A stretch of DNA of 64,000 nt from contig NZ_CP061379.1 of the NCBI RefSeq assembly GCF_015624505.1, positions 4,650,001 through 4,714,000 of the forward strand, given 5' to 3'. The position numbers and the translations under genes were made by a program. Each line of letters starts with the position of its first letter. The first letter of the stretch is position 1. This DNA comes from Bradyrhizobium commune (GTDB lineage Bacteria > Pseudomonadota > Alphaproteobacteria > Rhizobiales > Xanthobacteraceae). Below are positions 16,895 to 25,467 of this stretch, piece by piece. Below the pieces are notes generated by a model. That model saw only the letters and a list, made by a program, of their open reading frames with translations. It was not told where the DNA came from and searched no databases.

Positions 16895-18793
16895 TCAAAT
16901 AGTGACTTGGGTACCGACTTCAACCACCCGACCGGTCGGAATCTGGAAATAGTCGGTGGCATCGTTAGCGGACCGGCTGAGCGCGATGAACAGATGGTCC
17001 TGCCACAGCGGCATGCCGGACTGTGCCGACGCCTTCAGCGAGCGCCGCGACACGAAGAACGACGTCGACATGATGTCGAACTGCCAGCCCTGCTTGCGCG
17101 CGATCGCCAGCGCCTTCGGCACATTCGGCTGCTCCATGAAGCCGAAGCGCAGGCGCACCTTCGAAAACTTGTCGCTGACCTTCTCCATCCGGAAACGCTC
17201 GGACAAATCGACCCGCGGCGTGTGCGCGGTCTCGATGGTCAGGATCACGTTGTGCTCGTGCAGCACCTTGTTGTGCTTGAGATTGTGCAACAGCGCGGTC
17301 GGCACGAAGGCGGGGTCGCTGGTGAGAAACACCGCGGTGCCCTTGACGATGTGCGGCGGGCGCTTCTCGAGGCTGCGGATGAGGTCGTCCAGCGGCACCT
17401 CGATCCGCCGCGTCTTCTGGATCAGGATTCCCGTGCCGCGCCGCCAGGTCCAGATCGTCGCCGCCATCGCAGCGCCAAACAGCAGCGGCACCCAGGCGCC
17501 TTCGAGCAGCTTGAGCAAATTGGCGCTGAAGAAGCTCATGTCGACCAGGACGAAGGGCATGATCACGGCAGCCGCGGTCGCCGCGCGCCAGTTCCACAAT
17601 TTCCAGATCACGACAAAGCCCATGATGCCGTCGGCGACCATGGTGGTGGAGACCGCAATGCCATAGGCGGACGCCAGATTGCTGGGGGAGTGGAACAACA
17701 GCACCAGCAGCATCACGCCGATCAGCAGCAGCCGGTTCACGCGCGGCAGATAGATCTGGCCGGCATGGGTCTCAGACGTGTAGCGCACCTCGAAGCGCGG
17801 CAGCAGGCCAAGCTGCACCGCCTGATAGACCAGCGAATAAGCGCCGGTGATCACCGCCTGGCTCGCGATCACGGTCGCCGCGGTCGCAAGCCCGACCAGC
17901 GGCAGCACGAAGTGCTCGGGCACCATGCGGTAGAAGGAGTGCTCGATTGCGGTCGGATCGGACAGCACCAGCGCGCCCTGCCCGAAATAGTTGATCAGGA
18001 GTGACGGCAGCACGAAGAACATCCAGGCCGACTGGATTGGCTTGCGCCCGAAATGGCCGAGATCGGCATAGAGCGCCTCGCCGCCGGTCACGGCGAGGAA
18101 GACGGCCCCCAATGTCACGAGACCGATCGTGCCATGCGACGAGAGGAATTGCAGCGCATAATAGGGATTGATCGCCGCCAGCACCGACGGGTCGTCGGCG
18201 ATGTGAATGACGCCCAGCACCGCCAGCACGGTGAACCAGATCACCATCACCGGCCCGAACGCCGAGGCGACCAGCGCCGTGCCCTTGCTCTGGACCGCGA
18301 ACAGCAGCGCCAGGATCAGCACCGTGAGCGGCACGACGTAATGCTCGAACGCGGGCGTCGCGAGCTTGAGACCGTCGACCGCCGACAGCACCGAGATCGC
18401 CGGCGTGATCATGGAATCGCCGATGAACATGGAGGCCCCGACCACGCCGAGCGCGAGCAGGAACCAGCTCCGCCGCCCGAGCGCGCGCTGGCCGAGCGCC
18501 ATCAGCGAGAGCGTGCCGCCCTCCCCGTTATTGTCGGCGCGCAGCAGCAGCAGCACGTACTTTGCGGTCACGACGATCAGCAGCGCCCACAGGATCAGCG
18601 AGAGCACGCCGAGCACCATGATGCGCGTGACCGGCGCGCCATGGGCCGCGCCCCTCACCGCCTCGTGGAATGCATAGAGCGGCGAGGTACCGATATCGCC
18701 GAAGACGACGCCGATGCTTCCGAGCGTGAGCGCCCAAAAGCCCGAGGTGGCCGGCCCGTCCTGGGTCTCGGTCGATGTGATGCTCGCCGTCAT
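16895..18793 (-). CDS. kup: Kup family low-affinity potassium transporter (copy B)
   Basis: A 632-residue paralogue of the neighbouring Kup, with the same landmarks: [19 protein letters not shown] near the start, [38 protein letters not shown], and the C-terminal [18 protein letters not shown]. About 12 membrane segments are expected. The long conserved stretches shared with copy A point to duplication within the lineage. Divergence in the loops and the C-terminal domain suggests the two have different affinity or regulation, which is inference only. Its 5' region (18794-18963) separates it from motB and shows no recognisable regulator site. Confidence 0.95.
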   Translation of the reverse strand: MTASITSTETQDGPATSGFWALTLGSIGVVFGDIGTSPLYAFHEAVRGAAHGAPVTRIMVLGVLSLILWALLIVVTAKYVLLLLRADNNGEGGTLSLMALGQRALGRRSWFLLALGVVGASMFIGDSMITPAISVLSAVDGLKLATPAFEHYVVPLTVLILALLFAVQSKGTALVASAFGPVMVIWFTVLAVLGVIHIADDPSVLAAINPYYALQFLSSHGTIGLVTLGAVFLAVTGGEALYADLGHFGRKPIQSAWMFFVLPSLLINYFGQGALVLSDPTAIEHSFYRMVPEHFVLPLVGLATAATVIASQAVITGAYSLVYQAVQLGLLPRFEVRYTSETHAGQIYLPRVNRLLLIGVMLLVLLFHSPSNLASAYGIAVSTTMVADGIMGFVVIWKLWNWRAATAAAVIMPFVLVDMSFFSANLLKLLEGAWVPLLFGAAMAATIWTWRRGTGILIQKTRRIEVPLDDLIRSLEKRPPHIVKGTAVFLTSDPAFVPTALLHNLKHNKVLHEHNVILTIETAHTPRVDLSERFRMEKVSDKFSKVRLRFGFMEQPNVPKALAIARKQGWQFDIMSTSFFVSRRSLKASAQSGMPLWQDHLFIALSRSANDATDYFQIPTGRVVEVGTQVTI

Positions 18794-18963
18794 GAGGGTG
18801 GAAAACGCTTCGTCCCTGGATTTGATCCCGCGCCTTTTGACGCTTCCGGCGTGCCTGTCAATTAGCAGAACATAGCAGGTGCTGCGGCAGATGCTGTGAC
18901 GGCGCAGCCACGCTCATCGGCGTCGCGACAAGCAACCTCAGGTAAGATGGTAGCGCAGGGAGT

Positions 18964-19794
18964 TTAGGGCTTCAAGTTCGGCGGCAACGGCGGATCTTCG
19001 CGCATGAGGGTGATGGTCACGCGGCGGTTGGCGGCGAGCGACGGATCGTCGGGGAACAGCGGTTGGGTGTCGGCTTTGCCGGAGACCGCGAAGATGTGGG
19101 ACGGCGGCAGGCCCTCGCGTTCGAGGATCTGGCGCACGGCATTGGCGCGGTCGGCCGACAGGTCGAAGGCGCCGTAGTCGCTGCGGGTCGGCACGAAGCC
19201 GGCCGCGGTGTGACCGGCGATGGAGACGCGCAACGGGGTCGCCTTGAGCGGGATCGCGAGCTTCTCGATCAGGCGGCGGGTGCGGTCGTAGGGCACCTTG
19301 GAGCCGTCGGCGAACATCGAACGGCCGTCCTGGTCGACGATCTCGAGATTGAGGCCTTGCTTGGTTTCCTCGAACATGACGTGCTTGGACATCTCGGTCA
19401 GCTCCGGCATGTCCTGCAACGCCTGACGCAGCGAGGCCGCGGCCAGCGCAAAATTGCGGTCGATCTTCATCTTCGCACCCTGGGTGCGGTCGCGATCCTC
19501 CTGGTCCGGCGTCGGCGTGTTGGAGGCTTCTTCGGGCTCGATGTGATCGACGTTCTTGAGCCGCGGGCGGGTCGGCAGGCCATCCGACTCGACGATGCCG
19601 GCGTAGCGCGCCTCGCTCTGGACGCCGAAGGCGTCGCGCATGGAGCCGGCGACGACCTTCAGCTTGTTGGCATCCTGGGTCGAGAACGCGACGAGCATGA
19701 CGAAGAAGCTCATCATCAGGCCCATCAGGTCGGCGAAGGTCACGAACCAGCCGTGACCGCCTCCATGTGCATCGCCGCGCTTCTTCTTGGCCAT
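18964..19794 (-). CDS. motB: MotB/OmpA-family stator protein
   Basis: A 276-residue protein with a short basic cytoplasmic N-terminus, one membrane helix (WFVTFADLMGLMMSFFVMLV) and a C-terminal OmpA-type peptidoglycan-binding domain (about 145-265, with IAGHTAAGF and LSADRANAVRQIL, SGKADTQPLF). Asp22 in TFADLM is placed like the proton-binding Asp32 of E. coli MotB. It would anchor a stator complex to the cell wall. It lies 38 bp downstream of the MotA-like gene. No other flagellar gene is in this window, so it could drive a flagellar motor at a distance or another ion-driven process. Confidence 0.85.
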   Translation of the reverse strand: MAKKKRGDAHGGGHGWFVTFADLMGLMMSFFVMLVAFSTQDANKLKVVAGSMRDAFGVQSEARYAGIVESDGLPTRPRLKNVDHIEPEEASNTPTPDQEDRDRTQGAKMKIDRNFALAAASLRQALQDMPELTEMSKHVMFEETKQGLNLEIVDQDGRSMFADGSKVPYDRTRRLIEKLAIPLKATPLRVSIAGHTAAGFVPTRSDYGAFDLSADRANAVRQILEREGLPPSHIFAVSGKADTQPLFPDDPSLAANRRVTITLMREDPPLPPNLKP

Positions 19795-19832
19795 CTCTCA
19801 AGTCCCGATGGGTCAGATCCCGGCGCGCGGCC

Positions 19833-20606
19833 CTAGGCCGGCACCGGCTCGCCTTCGGCGTGGCGGTGCTTCTCCGGAAGATAGGCCAGCAGCATTTCGC
19901 GCACCAGCGTCGGGCTCTTGGAGTCGCGGATCATCAGGATGCCGTCGATGATCAGCGTGCGGTTGGTCTCTTCGTCCAGGAGCTTGCCGTGCAGCTTGTC
20001 GGCGATCGGAATACAAAACAGGTTGGCGACCAGCGCGCCGTACAGCGTCGCGAGCAGCGCGGTCGCCATGAACGGGCCGAGCTTGGAGGGGTCGGTCATG
20101 TTGGCGAACATCTGCACCATGCCGATCAGCGTGCCGACCATGCCGAACGCAGGGGCGCAGTCGCCGACGGCGCGGTAGATCTTGCTGCCCTCGTCGAGGT
20201 GCATCAGGAAATTGTCGCGGTCGCGCTCGAGATTGTCGCGGATGAAATCCAGGTCGTAGCCGTCGGCGACGTAGCGGATGCCCTTGGCGAGGAAGGGCTC
20301 GTCGGTCTCTACTTTTTCCAACCCCACCGGGCCCTGCTTGCGGGCGATCTCGGCGATGCGGGCGAGCTCGTCGACGAGGTCATGCGCAGACAGACGGCTC
20401 ATCGTGAAGGCAAACTTGGCGCCAAGCGGCAGGCCGTGCATCAGCGCCGAGAGCGGAAAGCGGATCATGGTCGCCGCGGTCGAGCCGCCGAAGATGATGA
20501 TCATCGCATGCTCGGAGACGAACATGTGAAGATCGCCACCCAGCAGCATCATCGTCGCGATGACGACAATGCCCGCCACGAGGCCGACGCTCGTCATGAT
20601 ATCCAT
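19833..20606 (-). CDS. motA: MotA/TolQ/ExbB-family stator protein
   Basis: A 257-residue inner-membrane protein starting MDIMTSVGLVAGIVVI, with further membrane segments near residues 150-205 (PAFGMVGTLIGMVQM and MATALLATLYGALVANL), the MotA/PomA pattern. The GGAG seven bases before the ATG at 20606 decides the start over the longer reading from 20681. It is paired with motB and is the ion-channel half of the stator; proton rather than sodium coupling is likely but cannot be proven from sequence. Confidence 0.87.
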   Translation of the reverse strand: MDIMTSVGLVAGIVVIATMMLLGGDLHMFVSEHAMIIIFGGSTAATMIRFPLSALMHGLPLGAKFAFTMSRLSAHDLVDELARIAEIARKQGPVGLEKVETDEPFLAKGIRYVADGYDLDFIRDNLERDRDNFLMHLDEGSKIYRAVGDCAPAFGMVGTLIGMVQMFANMTDPSKLGPFMATALLATLYGALVANLFCIPIADKLHGKLLDEETNRTLIIDGILMIRDSKSPTLVREMLLAYLPEKHRHAEGEPVPA

Positions 20607-20830
20607 GGGAGACTCCAACGCGTACGCGACAACGGCCGTCCTGGCCGGTGGCGCGGTCCAACCCCGAACCGCATCGGACACCGTAATTGGCTGCCCTTAA
20701 AGCCGCGTAAAGGTTAAGTCGAGCCTGTGCGCCAGACTGGCGCAGGACGTTGAGAGGGCACCGGCTTTGCCGTCCAGCGACAGGAATCTCAAGACTTCGC
20801 TAACCATGTTGGCGGCGCGCATAGGACATG

Positions 20831-20862
20831 GCCCCGATGGCAGATCACTCTGCCATCGGGGC
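20831..20862 (-). terminator. Strong hairpin downstream of urtA
   Basis: GCCCCGATGGCAGA (20831-20844) and TCTGCCATCGGGGC (20849-20862) are exact inverted complements, a 14-bp stem with a TCAC loop, starting 28 bp after the urtA stop. No T run follows on the minus strand, so termination may need Rho or the hairpin may protect the urtA transcript end. Confidence 0.7.
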
Positions 20863-20890
20863 CTGTCACCGCGAAGACTGGCGTCAGGGA

Positions 20891-22168
20891 TCAGTTCGCA
20901 GCGAAGCGCGGTGTCGAGCAGCCGCCGCAGACCCAGGGCCAGGACCAGTCGGCGACCTTGCCCTTGTTGGCTTCGACATAGGGGCTCCAGGCGTTCGGCG
21001 GCAGCGCCTTGCTCTTGTGGACGATGCTGAACTGGCCGTCGGCCTGGATCTCGCCGATCATCACCGGTTTAGCCATGTGATGGTTCGGACCCATCACAAC
21101 CTCGAAGCCGGACGGCGACTTTACCTTCTGGCCGATCATGGCCTGGCGCACCGCATCGACATTGGTGCTGCCGCCCTGCTGCACCGCCTGCACCCACATG
21201 TGGAACAGGATATAGGCCGATTCCATCGGGTCGTTGGTGACGCGCTTCGGGTTCTTGGTATAGGCGCGCCATTTGGCGATGAAGGCCTTGTTCTCCGGCG
21301 TGTTGACGGACTGGAAATAGCTCCAAGCTGCCAGATGCCCGACCAGTGGCTTGGTGTCGACGCCTGCGAGCTCTTCCTCGCCGACCGAGAAGGCGATGAC
21401 GGGAATGTCGGTCGCCTTGACGCCCTGGTTGCCGAGCTCCTTGTAGAACGGCACGTTGGCATCGCCGTTGACGGTGGAGACCACCGCCGTCTTCTTGCCC
21501 GTGGTGCCGAATTTCTTGATCGCGGCGACCTCGGTCTGCCAATCACTGAAGCCGAACGGCGTGTAGTTCTCCAGGATGTCTTCATCCTTGACGCCCTTGC
21601 TCTTGAGGTAGGCGCGGATGATCTTGTTCGAGGTACGCGGATAGACGTAGTCGGTGCCTTCGAGCACGAAGCGCTTCACCTCGCCGCCTTCCTTCGACAT
21701 CAGATACTGCACGGCCGGGATCGCCTTGTTGTCCGGCACCGAGCTGCCATAGAAGATGTTGTAGGAGGATTCCTCGCCCTCATATTCGAGCGGATAGAAC
21801 AACAGCCCGTTCAACTCCTCGAATACCGGCAGCACGGATTTGCGCGACACCGAAGTCCAGCAGCCGAACACGGCCGCGACCTTGTCCTTGGTCAGGAGCT
21901 CGCGCGCCTTCTCGGCGAACAGCGGCCAGTTCGAGGCGGGATCGACCACCACCGGCTCGATCTTCTTGCCGAGCAGGCCGCCATGGGCGTTGACGTCGGC
22001 GACCTCCATCAGCATCAAATCCTTCAGGATCGTCTCGCTGATCGCCATGGTGCCGGACAGTGAATGCAGGATACCGATCTTGATCGTGTCTTCTTCCGCC
22101 TGCGCCGGCGCGCCGAAGGCCATCAGAAGCGGGACCGCACAGATCCTGAGGTAGCGTGCAATGGACAT
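20891..22168 (-). CDS. urtA: Urea/short-chain amide ABC transporter substrate-binding protein (UrtA-like)
   Basis: A 425-residue periplasmic binding protein with a signal peptide (to about residue 24, APAQAEE). TIKIGILHSLSGTMAISET, FGCWTSVSRKSVLPVFEEL and LLFYPLEYEGEES are highly typical of UrtA. It should bind urea or a short amide in the periplasm. The ATG at 22168 follows AGGAGA, whereas the longer frame to 22306 has no such signal. The urtBCDE permease and ATPase genes do not follow; a strong hairpin and then the stator genes do. It is thus an orphan or second copy of the receptor. Confidence 0.9.
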   Translation of the reverse strand: MSIARYLRICAVPLLMAFGAPAQAEEDTIKIGILHSLSGTMAISETILKDLMLMEVADVNAHGGLLGKKIEPVVVDPASNWPLFAEKARELLTKDKVAAVFGCWTSVSRKSVLPVFEELNGLLFYPLEYEGEESSYNIFYGSSVPDNKAIPAVQYLMSKEGGEVKRFVLEGTDYVYPRTSNKIIRAYLKSKGVKDEDILENYTPFGFSDWQTEVAAIKKFGTTGKKTAVVSTVNGDANVPFYKELGNQGVKATDIPVIAFSVGEEELAGVDTKPLVGHLAAWSYFQSVNTPENKAFIAKWRAYTKNPKRVTNDPMESAYILFHMWVQAVQQGGSTNVDAVRQAMIGQKVKSPSGFEVVMGPNHHMAKPVMIGEIQADGQFSIVHKSKALPPNAWSPYVEANKGKVADWSWPWVCGGCSTPRFAAN

Positions 22169-22338
22169 TGCAGGAATCTCCTGTTCGAGGACGCGCTCGA
22201 TTGCGGCGGGCTGCCATATGCAGCCGCTCGTCGATCGCCTGACCAAACGCTCGCACGCACATGGCCCGGCACCGAGAGCCGCGTCCTGAAATTGCGATAG
22301 CGCCATTTTCGCAGAGCCGCGTTCGGCCCGGCTGAACA

Positions 22339-22537
22339 GAAACTGGACAAGAGACCAGCAAACGGCCGTTTCCGCGCCAACGATTTGCGTGCGCTCCAGG
22401 CAGGCTACAGTGACAGGCGCACGCCAAGGGTCCAGTTTCTCCGCCAGCGATGGGGCCAGTTACAGACTGGACCCATCCAAGCGGGTCCGTCGCACCGAAA
22501 TTGGGGCGGAGACGATCGGTTGCCCCGGAAACTGGAC
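22339..22537. promoter_or_regulatory. Array of ACTGGAC sites in the urtA-mocR intergenic region
   Basis: The 10-mer GAAACTGGAC occurs at 22339-22348 and 22528-22537, its complement GTCCAGTTTC at 22430-22439, plus ACTGGAC at 22466-22472 paired with GGCCAGT at 22454-22460. ACTGGAC/GTCCAGT half-sites are typical of MocR-type regulators, which often bind repeats in their own promoter. The gap is 453 bp and otherwise has no gene. The sites precede the MocR-like gene starting at 22622. Confidence 0.6.
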
Positions 22538-22621
22538 CCTTTCGGGTCGGTTTTCGTGCTGGCCCCCGCCTTGCATTGATCCCCGTCGTCGCACCTTCGA
22601 TCACTCATTCCGATCACTTCG

Positions 22622-25237
22622 ATGCAGTTCCTCATCTTGCTCGACAGGACAAGGCGTGAATCCCTCACCGAGCAGCTCGTGGAGCAGATCCGGCAGGCGA
22701 TCGCGAAGGGACGCATCGCGCGTGGCGCGCGTCTGCCGTCGTCGCGCAATCTCGCTGACCAGCTCGGCATCTCCCGCAACACCGTGGTCCGCGCCTATGA
22801 GAGCCTGATCCTCGAAGGTCGCGCCGAGGCGCGGCCTGCCTCCGGTATCTTCGTGGCAGAACAGACCTCGGCGCCGGTAAGCCCGGGGCCTGCGGCTGGT
22901 CCGGCGCCGGAGCGGCCGCCCATCGTGCCGCCTCCGCCCACGGTCGATCTCGAGCTGAAGCGCCTGGCGGTCCGCAAGGAACGCCGCATGGCGGTCGACT
23001 TCGCGCTCGACCAGACCAATCCCGCAGTCTTTCCGCTCAAGACGTGGCGGCGTCTCGTCCAGACTCACCTTGCCCACGGTGCGACGTCACACTTTGCGGC
23101 CGCGAACGATCCTGCCGGCTCGCCGGAGCTGCGTGCTGCGATCGCCCATCACCAAAGCACCGCGCGCGGACTGTCCGTGGATGCTGCGCAGATCATCATC
23201 ACCAGCGGTCGCACCGAGAGCCTGAACCTGATCGCGCGAATGGTGTTGTCCTACGATGCGCGCGTGGTGATGGAAGACCCTGGCCATCTCGGCGCCTATT
23301 TGTCGTTCCGCTCGGCCGGCGCACGGATCATCTCCTGCCCCACCGACGAGAACGGATTGGTCAGCGACCTCCTGCCAGAGCGCGGCTGCACCATGGTCTA
23401 TGTCACGCCGTCGCATCAGTTTCCGACCGGCGCACTTCTGTCCGCGCAGCGGCGCAAGTCGCTGGTCGCGTGGGCGCGCCGCAACGGCAGTCTGATCGTC
23501 GAAGACGGTTTTGGCGACGAGTTTCACGACGAAGGCAAGCAGCTCGAGCCGCTGTCGCTGCTGGCGCCGGATTGCACGCTTTATGTCGGCGACTTCACCG
23601 CATCGCTCGGAAGCGGATTGAGCCTCGGCTATCTGATCGTCCCGCAGCGCTATGCCGAAGCCGCGCGCCTGACCAAGGCGGTTCTCGACGCCGGCGTTTC
23701 ATGGCTCGATCAGGCGGTCCTGGCGGAGCTGCTCTCGAGTGGCCGCTATGCCTCTCATTTGCAGCGAGTGCGCGCACATTACCGCGCCGGCCGCAATACA
23801 CTTGTCGCGGAACTGCGGCGCTGGTTCGGCGACGTGACGCTCGGTGGCGGCAATGCAGGCCTGCAATTGTTCTGGCAATTGCCGCCCGGCGTACCGCAGG
23901 CGCGGATCTTCGAGCACCAGGCGCGTCGCGGCCGGATCGGTGTCTACAGCCTGGACTCCGCACCCGTGCACGACGGCGAGACCGGCGACATGGCAAAGCG
24001 CGGTATCCTGCTCGGCTTCGGTGGACTGAGCGAGCGGCAGATCGAGAAGGGTATCGCAAAACTCTCCGACATCGTCGATGATGCGCTCGACGATCATCTC
24101 ACCGAGATCGGCCAGCTTCTCATCGACTTGCCTCCGGACCGCCCGCCGATTCCCACCGCGCGGATCCGCGGCATGGCGGCCTCAGCAAAAAAACACGAGC
24201 CGGCTCTAACCGCGCGGCGCCCGACCAGGCCAGATTTCCAGACCCTCGCGCCATTCGAACACGGGTCTGCCATGCCGTTCCTGAAGAGCATCTACCATTA
24301 TCCGGTCAAGGGATTGAGCGGTCAGCCGCTCAGCAGCGTCAGGCTCGTCAAGGGCAAGCCGTTTCCGCACGACCGTCAGTTCGCGCTCGCGCGCCCCGGC
24401 GTTCCCCTTCAGACCGGCAATCCGCGCTGGGCGAAGAAGGGCCTGTTCGTCATGCTCATGCTCGAGGAGGCGCTCGCCAAGGTCAAAACCCATCTCGACC
24501 CCGAGACGCTGCAATTCGAGATCCGGTCAGGCAACCAGACGATCCTGACGGTCAATCTCGACGAGGCCGGCGCCAAAAGCACCATCGAAGACTATTTCCA
24601 CCAGCTCGTGCCGACCCTGCCGGCTCCGCCGACCCTGATCCGGTCGAAAGACGGTCACTTCATGGACAAGCCCGACAGCGTGATCTCGCTGATCAACCTC
24701 GCCACGCTGCGCGACCTGGAGGAACGCTGGGGCACCGAGATCGATCCGTTGCGCTTCCGGGCCAATCTCTATGTCGATACCGGGCGCCCCTGGGAGGAGT
24801 TCGACTGGGTCGATCAGGAGGTCAGGCTGGGCGATGTCACCTTCCGCGTCGACCGCCGCAATGGCCGCTGCGGGGCGACCAACGTCAATCCCGCCTCCGG
24901 CGTGCGCGACATGGACATTCCAGGCTCGCTGCGGGCGAGCTTTGGCCACAAGGATCTCGGTGTCTATCTTACGGCTGAGACGAGCGGCACGATCGCGATC
25001 GAGGACAAGCTGATGCGGCCGTTTACGGCGCCGAAAATGCCGGCGGCGGCGGGGAAGCTGAATGGAAGCGCAGGCCGCCGCTTCATCTGCCGCGGCTGCT
25101 ACTACATCTATTCCGAGGATGCCGGCGTGCCGGGAGACGGCATCGCGCCCGGCACGACGTATCAGCAATTGCAAGAGAATTACCGATGTCCGGACTGCGG
25201 CACCGACAAGGGTAAGCTGAGGCCGCATGTGGCGTGA
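22622..25237 (+). CDS. MocR-like regulator joined in frame to a MOSC-rubredoxin protein
   Basis: One open frame of 871 residues holds two usual proteins. Residues 7-80 are a GntR winged helix (LPSSRNLADQLGISRNTVV) and about 125-500 an aminotransferase-like domain, together a MocR regulator. The PLP lysine is missing: the motif reads GDFTASLGSGLSLGY, with Ala327 at the Lys position, and Phe297 stands where Tyr is usual. From Met551 (ATG 24272) follow a MOSC N-terminal barrel, a MOSC domain (NGRCGATNVNP) and a rubredoxin domain with CRGC (823-826) and CPDC (856-859). An A7 run at 24187-24193 lies in the linker; one A fewer would stop the regulator at TAA 24207. It may be one protein or two genes. 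Confidence 0.8.
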   Translation: MQFLILLDRTRRESLTEQLVEQIRQAIAKGRIARGARLPSSRNLADQLGISRNTVVRAYESLILEGRAEARPASGIFVAEQTSAPVSPGPAAGPAPERPPIVPPPPTVDLELKRLAVRKERRMAVDFALDQTNPAVFPLKTWRRLVQTHLAHGATSHFAAANDPAGSPELRAAIAHHQSTARGLSVDAAQIIITSGRTESLNLIARMVLSYDARVVMEDPGHLGAYLSFRSAGARIISCPTDENGLVSDLLPERGCTMVYVTPSHQFPTGALLSAQRRKSLVAWARRNGSLIVEDGFGDEFHDEGKQLEPLSLLAPDCTLYVGDFTASLGSGLSLGYLIVPQRYAEAARLTKAVLDAGVSWLDQAVLAELLSSGRYASHLQRVRAHYRAGRNTLVAELRRWFGDVTLGGGNAGLQLFWQLPPGVPQARIFEHQARRGRIGVYSLDSAPVHDGETGDMAKRGILLGFGGLSERQIEKGIAKLSDIVDDALDDHLTEIGQLLIDLPPDRPPIPTARIRGMAASAKKHEPALTARRPTRPDFQTLAPFEHGSAMPFLKSIYHYPVKGLSGQPLSSVRLVKGKPFPHDRQFALARPGVPLQTGNPRWAKKGLFVMLMLEEALAKVKTHLDPETLQFEIRSGNQTILTVNLDEAGAKSTIEDYFHQLVPTLPAPPTLIRSKDGHFMDKPDSVISLINLATLRDLEERWGTEIDPLRFRANLYVDTGRPWEEFDWVDQEVRLGDVTFRVDRRNGRCGATNVNPASGVRDMDIPGSLRASFGHKDLGVYLTAETSGTIAIEDKLMRPFTAPKMPAAAGKLNGSAGRRFICRGCYYIYSEDAGVPGDGIAPGTTYQQLQENYRCPDCGTDKGKLRPHVA

Positions 25238-25467
25238 CACCGCACGCGCTGCTGGCGCGAAAGATTTTGTCAAAGGCCGTGCGATGCGATAGCTTGCAAC
25301 CAAGAGGCACGGAGTGCGCCGAAGCCATCGCTAGAAAAAGGGCAGCCGAAGCTGCCAGCACGCACTCCTTCGAGACGATTTTTTCTAAGTCATTGCTAGG
25401 ACCGCGGATCGCATTGCGGCCTGCCGGATGCCGCAGATTCCGCCCGACATCGAGGATGGGGCGACAC

